Below, in pieces: positions 1 to 5,326 of a stretch of DNA of 6,859 nt. Location: assembly GCA_900552995.1 (NCBI GenBank), contig USBX01000045.1, positions 1 to 6,859 on the forward strand, in the 5' to 3' direction. The position numbers were made by a program, and so were the translations under genes. The notes under the pieces are model-generated. The model made no database searches, had not been told where the DNA came from, and worked only from the letters and a program-made list of their open reading frames with translations. This stretch comes from an uncultured Collinsella sp. Lineage in GTDB: Bacteria; Actinomycetota; Coriobacteriia; Coriobacteriales; Coriobacteriaceae. Each line of letters opens with the position of its first letter. Position 1 is the first letter of the stretch.

Positions 1-606
1 CGCCATAAACGGGGAGTCCTCGACCATATTGGCAAAGCAGACAAACTTGGACGCGCCAACGGAATCCTGGTCGGCCGTGAGTTTAGCGGCATCGATGATG
101 GTCTGGGCGGCCATGAGCACGGCATCCATGTTGATACCGGCGCGCAGGCTGGCGACGTTGACGCTGGAGCAGACGCGGCTCGTGGTGGCGAGCGCCTGGG
201 GGATGGACTGGATGACGCGGCGGTCGGCGTCGCCGATGCCCTTCTGGACGAGCGCGGAGAAGCCGCCCAGGTAATCGATGCCGAGCGTCTCGGCCGCGCG
301 GTCGAGGGCGTGCGCGATGGGGGTGAGGTCCTCATCCTTGCAGCACGCGGCGATCTGCGCCACCGGGGTGACGGAAACGCGCTTGTTGACGATAGGGATA
401 CCGTACTCGCGCTCGAGGTTCTCAGCGGTCTCGACCAGGTGCTCAGCCGTGTGCGTCACGTGGTCGTAGATCTTCGTGCACATGCGGTCGAGGTTCTCGT
501 CACCGCAACCCATGAGCGAAACACCCATGGTGATGGTCCTGATGTCGAGGTTCTGTTCCTCAACCATGCCGCGGGTTTCCGCGATTTCTGCGGGCGTGAT
601 CGCCAT
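1..606 (-). CDS. UPF0210 (DUF711, 'PFL family') protein, C-terminal part outside window
   Basis: This is a conserved protein of unknown function, from the family often named 'PFL family protein'. The frame is open from an ATG at 606 down to base 1, giving 202 residues; full members have about 450, so a little under half is present. Conserved blocks seen in order are NLDIRTITMG (residues 19-28), IVNKRVSVTP (72-81), DYLGGFSALVQKG (111-123), SRVCSSVNVAS (143-153), GINMDAV (157-163) and DSPFMA (197-202). They match closely what I recall of the streptococcal and listerial members. The start is supported by AGGAG at 614-618, seven bases upstream. In many genomes this gene directly follows a small ACT-domain (UPF0237) gene. 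Here no such gene precedes it; metH ends 108 bases upstream. Whether it is co-transcribed with metH is open because a strong hairpin lies between them. Family assignment is sure; function is not known. Confidence 0.93.
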   Translation of the reverse strand, partial: MAITPAEIAETRGMVEEQNLDIRTITMGVSLMGCGDENLDRMCTKIYDHVTHTAEHLVETAENLEREYGIPIVNKRVSVTPVAQIAACCKDEDLTPIAHALDRAAETLGIDYLGGFSALVQKGIGDADRRVIQSIPQALATTSRVCSSVNVASLRAGINMDAVLMAAQTIIDAAKLTADQDSVGASKFVCFANMVEDSPFMA

Positions 607-651
607 CCTTGCGCTCCTATCTGCCAAAACGAGCATAGTCTTTTCTATTCT

Positions 652-689
652 AACGTGCCGCACGTGCCAAGTGGCGCATGCGGCACGTT
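652..689 (-). terminator. Long intergenic hairpin after metH, possible terminator
   Basis: The arms at 652-662 (AACGTGCCGCA) and 679-689 (TGCGGCACGTT) are perfectly complementary over 11 bp. The 16 bases between them mostly pair as well, leaving a four-base loop at 669-672, so the whole element is a nearly continuous stem of about 17 positions. It starts 26 bases past the metH stop codon in the direction of transcription. On the minus strand only UU follows the stem, then AGAAUAG, so it lacks a classical U-tract; on the plus strand TTTT follows, but no plus-strand gene ends here. It may end or attenuate the met operon transcript, protect its 3' end, or shape the UPF0210 leader. The hairpin is seen directly; the role is inferred. 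Confidence 0.55.
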
Positions 690-714
690 TTGGTGCTCGG
701 TTGTTTCCGTTGTG

Positions 715-3273
715 TTACTGCCCAAAGACCTCTTCGGCGATGCGCGCGCTTTCGGCGGCATCCTTGGCGTAGTAGTCCGCGCCGATCTGCTTGGCGTATT
801 CGGGGGTGAGCACGGCGCCGCCTACGATGATCTTGACGCCCGGCACCTCGGCATGGAGCAGCTTGATGGTCTCCTCCATGGCGACGACGGTGGTGGTCAT
901 AAGCGCCGAGAGGCCGACGAGTTTGATATCGCGCTCCTTGACGGTCTTGAGCACCTCCTGTGGATCGACGTCGCGGCCCAGGTCAAAGACGGTGTAGCCG
1001 TAGTTGTCGAGCAGCATTTTGACGATGTTCTTGCCAATATCGTGGATGTCGCCCTTGACGGTGGCCACGCAGATCTTGCCCTTGTCGGCAATCTCGCCGG
1101 CGGGCATCAGGCGCTTGATGGTGTCGAAGCCCACACGCGCGGCCTCGGCCGAGGCCATGAGCTGCGGCAAGAAGAACTTTCCCTGGTCAAAGAGGACGCC
1201 AACTTCGTCGAGGGCGGGGATAAAGTGATTGTTGATGAGGTCCATAGCGTCGTGGTCTGCCAGCAGACGCTCGGTCTCGGCAGCGATCTCTCCCTTGCGG
1301 CCCGAGACGACCATGTGGCGGATGGGGTCGTCGTTGCCGTCGGTGCTGGTGACACCAGCGGCGGGCACGGCATCACTCGATGCGGCCTGAGCTGCTGCCG
1401 GGTTTGCGGCGATCTTATACGGATCGGTCCAGCCGGCGTAGCGCTCGATGTATCCGGTCGAGCCCTCGTCCTCAACGCTCAGGACGCGATAGCTGTAGAC
1501 GGTGTCCATAAAGCGCTTGGAGCCCGGGTTCATGATGGGGGCATCGAGGCCCGCGCCAAAGGCGGCGGCCAAAAAGACCGAGCCCAGCAGCGGGCGGGCA
1601 GGCAGGCCAAAGCTGATGTTCGACACGCCGAGCGCGCATTTGACACCCAGGCGCTCCTTGCACAGGGACATGGCACGCAGGATCTGCTCGGCCTGGCGCT
1701 GGTTGGTCGAGGCGGTCATGACCAGGCAGTCGATGAGGATGCGGTCCGGTCCGATGCCGTAGCGGGCAGCCTCGGCCACGATGCGCTCGGCGATGGCGAA
1801 GCGAGCCTCGGCGGTATCGGGGATGCCGCCTTCGTCGAGCGTAAGGCCGACAACGTTGGTGCCGTAGTGGGCGACCAGTGGAAAGATCTCATCCATGATC
1901 TGCTGCTTGCCATTGACCGAGTTGATGATGGGCTTGCCGGCGTAGCGGCGCACGGCGGCCTCGACGGCTGCGGGGTCGGTGGAGTCGATCTGCAGCGGCA
2001 GCAGCGTGGAGCCTTGGAGCTGCTCGGTCGCTTGCTGGATGACCTTGACCTCGTCGATCTCGGGCAGGCCCACGTTGACGTCCAAGATATCGGCGCCCTG
2101 TTCTTGCTGGCTGATGCCCTGGCTTACGACGTAGTCCAGATCGCCGTCGCGCAGGGCCTGCTGCAGGCGTTTTTTACCGGTGGGGTTGATGCGCTCGCCG
2201 ATGACGGCGATTTTGTGGCCGTCGCAGGGGAGGTCCACCACGGTCTGGGCGCTTGTGACCGACATGCTGGGCTTGCGGTGGCGCGGACTGGGCGTGTGGT
2301 TATCGATAAGCGTGCGCAGCGCTGCCATGTGCGTGGGCGTGGTACCGCAGCAACCGCCCACGACGCTCACGCCGTCGGCGATCATGCCGGCGACGGCCTC
2401 GGCGTATTCGGGGGCCTGGATATCAAAGACGGTGTTGCCGTCGTCGTCCACATGGGGGAGTCCTGCATTGGCCTGCACCATGATGGGCTTGTCGGTAACG
2501 GTGAGCATACGTGCGGCGAGTCCTCGAAGCTCGGCCGGTCCTTGGCTGCAGTTGATGCCCAAAACGTCGGCGCCGATGGCATCGAGCGTGATGGCGGCAA
2601 CCTCGGGACTCGTGCCCAGGAAGGTGCGACCGTCTTCCTCAAAAGTCATGGTGGCAAAGACGGGCAGGTCGGAGTTCTCGCGGCAGGCGAGGACCGCCGC
2701 CTTGATCTCGGCAAGGTCAGTCATGGTCTCGATAATAAAGAGGTCCACGCCCGCATCGACGCTGGCACGCACTTCCTCGGCAAAGAGGTCATAGGCCTCG
2801 TCGAAGCTCAGGGTACCCAGGGGGCGAAGCAGCGCGCCGATGGGGCCGATATCGCCGGCGACATAGCGGGCGCCGGCCTCGCGGGCACAGGCGACGGCCG
2901 CGGCAAAGACGTCTGCCACGGTGGCGGCACCGTCGAGCTTGTGGGCGTTGGCGCCAAAGGTGTTGGCGGTGATCACGTCGCAGCCAGCCTCGACGTACTG
3001 GCGCTGAATGTCGGTAATGACCTGGGGCTCCTCAAAGTTGAGCAGCTCGGGCAGGGCTCCGGCCTTCATGCCGGCCGCCTGCAGCATGGTGCCCATGCCG
3101 CCGTCGAACAGCAGATGCCCCGTGCCCTCGATGGCGGCGCGCAGGCGATCGTCCTTAATGCGAAGGTCGTCGATTGTGCGCGTCTTGTACGTGGCACCGT
3201 TGCGACGTGCGGCATCAACGGGTGCCGCCAATGCAGTGCCGTCAGAATCATGAGTGATAAGCGGAGTAAACAT
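715..3273 (-). CDS. metH: B12-dependent methionine synthase (MetH), short form lacking the reactivation domain
   Basis: It transfers the methyl group of methyl-tetrahydrofolate via cob(I)alamin to homocysteine, giving methionine and tetrahydrofolate in the cytoplasm. The protein has 852 residues. The homocysteine/zinc domain spans about 50-325, with FDGGMGTML at 56-64 and the zinc cysteines C242 (GINCSQG) and C308/C309 (GGCCG). The pterin-binding domain spans about 354-610, starting with IGERINPTG at 358-366. An Ala/Ser-rich linker follows at about 622-650. The cobalamin cap is at about 651-725 and the Rossmann B12 domain at 732-852, with GDIHDIG at 741-747; H744 is the expected cobalt ligand. 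The chain ends right after this domain, so the AdoMet-binding reactivation domain of the roughly 1,200-residue E. coli enzyme is absent; the next gene upstream supplies it. The start at 3273 has AGGAG six bases upstream and no other ATG before residue 60, so the roughly 45-residue N-terminal extension appears real. Confidence 0.96.
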   Translation of the reverse strand: MFTPLITHDSDGTALAAPVDAARRNGATYKTRTIDDLRIKDDRLRAAIEGTGHLLFDGGMGTMLQAAGMKAGALPELLNFEEPQVITDIQRQYVEAGCDVITANTFGANAHKLDGAATVADVFAAAVACAREAGARYVAGDIGPIGALLRPLGTLSFDEAYDLFAEEVRASVDAGVDLFIIETMTDLAEIKAAVLACRENSDLPVFATMTFEEDGRTFLGTSPEVAAITLDAIGADVLGINCSQGPAELRGLAARMLTVTDKPIMVQANAGLPHVDDDGNTVFDIQAPEYAEAVAGMIADGVSVVGGCCGTTPTHMAALRTLIDNHTPSPRHRKPSMSVTSAQTVVDLPCDGHKIAVIGERINPTGKKRLQQALRDGDLDYVVSQGISQQEQGADILDVNVGLPEIDEVKVIQQATEQLQGSTLLPLQIDSTDPAAVEAAVRRYAGKPIINSVNGKQQIMDEIFPLVAHYGTNVVGLTLDEGGIPDTAEARFAIAERIVAEAARYGIGPDRILIDCLVMTASTNQRQAEQILRAMSLCKERLGVKCALGVSNISFGLPARPLLGSVFLAAAFGAGLDAPIMNPGSKRFMDTVYSYRVLSVEDEGSTGYIERYAGWTDPYKIAANPAAAQAASSDAVPAAGVTSTDGNDDPIRHMVVSGRKGEIAAETERLLADHDAMDLINNHFIPALDEVGVLFDQGKFFLPQLMASAEAARVGFDTIKRLMPAGEIADKGKICVATVKGDIHDIGKNIVKMLLDNYGYTVFDLGRDVDPQEVLKTVKERDIKLVGLSALMTTTVVAMEETIKLLHAEVPGVKIIVGGAVLTPEYAKQIGADYYAKDAAESARIAEEVFGQ

Positions 3274-3279
3274 CGAGGG

Positions 3280-3284
3280 CTCCT
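3280..3284 (-). promoter_or_regulatory. metH ribosome binding site overlapping the upstream stop codon
   Basis: Read on the minus strand, the junction is TTAGGAG followed by CCCTCG and ATG. AGGAG lies six bases before the metH start and overlaps the TAG stop of the reactivation gene at 3283-3285. A ribosome finishing the upstream gene therefore sits on the metH initiation region, which points to coupled translation. This site also fixes the metH start at 3273. Confidence 0.8.
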
Positions 3285-4071
3285 AATGGCTGGAATAGCA
3301 GGTGGTGTGGGCGGCGCGGAAGCGACAGTGCTCGCGCATGCGGCAGATATTGCAGGTGGGGCGGCTCTGGGCGTCGTGGACCTCGCCGTCGAACAGACCG
3401 ATCACCGCGGTCACGCTCTTGGTGGGCATGAGCAGGCTGGTGGGCGTGATGGTAAGCCCGATGAGCCGCGTGGCGTTGAGCGCGTCCACGATTGAGCGCT
3501 GTGCCGTAAGCGGGCAGTCGCCGTAGCCGGGACTGAAGCGCCAGTTACCGGCGAGTCCGTGTGCGGCGGCCGCAGCCTTAACCTGCTGGTCCATCTGCTC
3601 AACGGCGGCTTCTACATAGGCAGAGCATGCGGCGTCGAGCACGGCTCCCTCCAGGGGCTGCTGGGCTCCCGTGGTACGCAGGCGACGCTCGGCGTCCATG
3701 CCGAGGGTGCATGCCATGAGCGCGGCAAAGCGGGCGTCTTTGAGATGTCGATAGATATCGCGACCTCGCAGCTCAACGTTGGTGCCGGCCAGGCGAATGC
3801 AGGGTTCTCCCTGCTCGTCCACGCCCGCGGCATCGACGGCAAACACGCGGCGCACGCCGCGGGGTTCAATATCCAGTTCCAGACGCTCAACGACAAGTTC
3901 GATGCGCTGCGAAAGCTCGGGCTCAATCTGCTGGCCGCCGTAACCCAGATACCGCAGCATCTCGGCACGGTCGACACGGGGATGGTGCGCAGCATCGACA
4001 CGGTAAAGCGCCGGCGACGCAAGGTCGGCCGGCACTTCGACAGCGGTTGTATCGATGTGCGGTTTTTCCAT
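3283..4071 (-). CDS. Stand-alone methionine synthase reactivation (AdoMet-binding) protein
   Basis: This is the separated equivalent of the C-terminal activation domain of MetH. It is expected to bind S-adenosylmethionine and, with a reduced flavodoxin or ferredoxin, remethylate cobalamin that has oxidised to cob(II)alamin. The protein has 262 residues. Recognisable parts are EMLRYLGYGGQQI (residues 37-49), typical of the N-terminus of the stand-alone family; LAGTNVELRGRDIYRHL (94-110); MACTLG (119-124); and FSPGYGDCPL (179-188), which corresponds to the RxxxGY AdoMet-binding region of E. coli MetH and resembles the Thermotoga stand-alone protein. A cysteine-rich tail follows, with C240, C243, C249 and C258. 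The ATG at 4071 shares its A with the metF TAA stop (TAATG), and GGAG at 4082-4085 lies 10-11 bases upstream. The position between metF and the truncated metH supports the assignment strongly. Confidence 0.9.
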   Translation of the reverse strand: MEKPHIDTTAVEVPADLASPALYRVDAAHHPRVDRAEMLRYLGYGGQQIEPELSQRIELVVERLELDIEPRGVRRVFAVDAAGVDEQGEPCIRLAGTNVELRGRDIYRHLKDARFAALMACTLGMDAERRLRTTGAQQPLEGAVLDAACSAYVEAAVEQMDQQVKAAAAAHGLAGNWRFSPGYGDCPLTAQRSIVDALNATRLIGLTITPTSLLMPTKSVTAVIGLFDGEVHDAQSRPTCNICRMREHCRFRAAHTTCYSSH

Positions 4072-4943
4072 TACCCTAGGCGCTCCATAATGGTCGCGGC
4101 GATCGCAGGACGATTCATAGTGTACAGGTGCAGACCGGCGGCGCCGTGCTCCTTAAGGTCGCAAAGCTGACGGGCGGCATAATCTACACCGGCTGCCTGC
4201 AGGCTCTCGGGGTCGTTCTCGTACTTGGCGAGAATCTTGATGACGGGGGAGGGCAGTGACGCGCCGCACATAAAGACCATGCGGCTGATCTGCGACTTGC
4301 CCATAAACGGCATGATGCCTGCGGTAATGGGCACGGTGATGCCGGCCTTGTCGGCAAGCTCGCGAAAACGGTAGAAGCACTCGTTATCAAAGAAGAGCTG
4401 CGTCACAAAGAAGCTCGCGCCGGCGTCCTGTTTTTGCTTGAGGTGTTCGACCGAGGCGTTGAGGTCCTCACAGGCAATATGGCCCTCGGGGTAGGCTGCG
4501 GCGCCCACGCAAAAGCCGGCGTCGACGAGCTCGGGGATGAGGTCGCGGGCGTAGGCGTAGTCGGAGGCGGGCTTGTTGTCCTCGGTCGCACCGGCAGGGA
4601 GATCGCCACGCAGGGCCAGGATGTTTTCCACGCCGGCGGTGCGGTACTCATCGATCTTGGCGGCGATATCGGCGTGGGTACGGCCCACACAGGTGAGGTG
4701 CGCCACCGAGGGCGTGTCGAATTCGCTCGAAATCATATGCGCGATGGGGGCGGTGGTGGCACCGTTGCCCGAGCCGCCAGCGGAACAAGTGACCGAGACA
4801 AAGCTCGGCGAAAGCTTGCACAGATTGCCCGCCACTTCGCGAGCCGTATCGAGGGTAAGCTCACCCTTGGGCGGGAACATCTCAAACGAAACGGGTGCAG
4901 TGCCCTGGGATGCTGCCTGCTTAAAAACCTCGTCGACGCGCAT
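4071..4943 (-). CDS. metF: 5,10-methylenetetrahydrofolate reductase
   Basis: This flavoprotein reduces 5,10-methylene-tetrahydrofolate to 5-methyl-tetrahydrofolate, the methyl donor used by MetH. The protein has 290 residues, the usual length of a bacterial single-domain MetF. Family motifs seen are SFEMFPPK (19-26, holding the expected catalytic Glu, E21), HLTC (82-85), LRGD (111-114), YPEGH (151-155), TQLFFD (181-186), PITAGIMP (205-212) and YTMNRP (274-279). The start at 4943 is fixed by AAAGGAG at 4950-4956, six bases upstream. It is the first gene of a three-gene unit and its TAA stop overlaps the ATG of the next gene. No separate MetV-like gene, which some acetogens pair with MetF, is present in the window. 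That favours a role in methionine synthesis rather than a Wood-Ljungdahl pathway, though the cofactor cannot be read from sequence alone. Confidence 0.96.
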   Translation of the reverse strand: MRVDEVFKQAASQGTAPVSFEMFPPKGELTLDTAREVAGNLCKLSPSFVSVTCSAGGSGNGATTAPIAHMISSEFDTPSVAHLTCVGRTHADIAAKIDEYRTAGVENILALRGDLPAGATEDNKPASDYAYARDLIPELVDAGFCVGAAAYPEGHIACEDLNASVEHLKQKQDAGASFFVTQLFFDNECFYRFRELADKAGITVPITAGIMPFMGKSQISRMVFMCGASLPSPVIKILAKYENDPESLQAAGVDYAARQLCDLKEHGAAGLHLYTMNRPAIAATIMERLG

Positions 4944-4949
4944 ATCGTG

Positions 4950-4956
4950 CTCCTTT
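4950..4956 (-). promoter_or_regulatory. Strong ribosome binding site of metF
   Basis: AAAGGAG on the minus strand, six bases before the ATG at 4943. It is the best-matched binding site in the window and fits metF being the lead gene of the operon. Confidence 0.8.
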
Positions 4957-4974
4957 AGATATTTAGTGCGATGT

Positions 4975-4989
4975 ATTGTAAGGATTCTA
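4975..4989 (-). promoter_or_regulatory. Candidate -10 elements for the met operon
   Basis: Two -10-like hexamers lie on the minus strand, TAGAAT (4984-4989) and TACAAT (4975-4980), in an AT-rich stretch 32-46 bases before the metF start. I could not find a convincing -35 hexamer 16-18 bases upstream of either. If one is the true promoter, transcripts would start near 4965-4978 and would not include the hairpins at 5022-5057. Confidence 0.25.
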
Positions 4990-5021
4990 CAGCACCACTA
5001 CGCCACGGTGGAGTTTTACTC

Positions 5022-5057
5022 GCTATTTGGGAATAGCAATCGAAGATGCTTCGCTAT
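5022..5057 (-). promoter_or_regulatory. Two mutually exclusive hairpins in the metF leader
   Basis: Hairpin I (5033-5057) has CGAAG/CTTCG (5041-5045 with 5049-5053) around a three-base loop, extended by ATAG/CTAT (5033-5036 with 5054-5057) across a four-base bulge. Hairpin II (5022-5037) has GCTATT paired with AATAGC around the loop TGGG. Both use 5033-5036, so they cannot form together. The layout recalls attenuators or ligand-sensing leaders, but no U-tract follows hairpin II and no SAM or B12 riboswitch signature was recognised. The pairing is seen directly; any regulatory role is inferred and depends on the promoter lying upstream of 5057. Confidence 0.35.
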
Positions 5058-5085
5058 CGGTATTTCCTATAACAACGTAGCTCAT

Positions 5086-5149
5086 TTGGGATGGGGCTTT
5101 TTCCCATCAACCAGGTACCTGGGGCAGTTCATTTTTGGACGGGGCTTTT
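5086..5149. repeat. Palindrome flanked by imperfect direct repeats
   Basis: Two 16-base copies at 5086-5101 (TTGGGATGGGGCTTTT) and 5134-5149 (TTTGGACGGGGCTTTT) agree at 14 positions and start 48 bases apart. Between them lies the perfect 12-base palindrome CCAGGTACCTGG (5111-5122). The left copy also forms a hairpin, GATGGG (5090-5095) with CCCATC (5103-5108). The element sits in non-coding DNA and looks like a small dispersed repeat of REP type, or the remains of a mobile-element end. Copy number elsewhere in the genome cannot be seen here. Confidence 0.45.
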
Positions 5150-5326
5150 GGTTGGTATTGCGAGCGCTGTCTGGTGCGGTTAGAGCGGTCCCGTTTCCCT
5201 GAGCCGGCTCGGGCTACGCGGTTGCGTGCTCCGAGGATGCGAGGTGCGCCATGACCAAGCGTACGCTCAAGAACCGCGCCGTCGATACGCAGCAGGTATC
5301 CGCCGAGCGGGAAGGTTGCTGTAAGC
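5150..5326. other. GC-rich non-coding stretch after the regulator gene
   Basis: This is the regulator-proximal part of the 383-base gap between the regulator and metF. I recognise no gene, RNA or clear terminator in it. It contains a 10-base palindrome GAGCCGGCTC at 5201-5210, with a few more pairs around it but no T-tract. One minus-strand frame stays open from 5326 to 5107 (about 73 codons) with no supported start; its product matches nothing I know and turns Arg/Gln-rich. It may be ordinary spacer or the remnant of a lost coding sequence. Confidence 0.4.

Noticed and set aside
310..3495. A 1,061-codon open frame on the plus strand across metH and its neighbours
   Set aside because: It is antisense to three recognisable genes with full sets of conserved motifs. 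Its product is low-complexity (Gly/Asp/Val/His-rich) and matches nothing. Long antisense frames are expected in GC-rich coding DNA.
3559..4170. Plus-strand open frame of 203 codons
   Set aside because: It is antisense to the reactivation gene and the end of metF, both well supported by motifs and overlapping start/stop signals.
4944..5326. SAM or cobalamin riboswitch ahead of the methionine operon
   Set aside because: I looked for the conserved core segments of SAM-I type and cobalamin riboswitches on the minus strand and found none; only short AT-rich hairpins are present.
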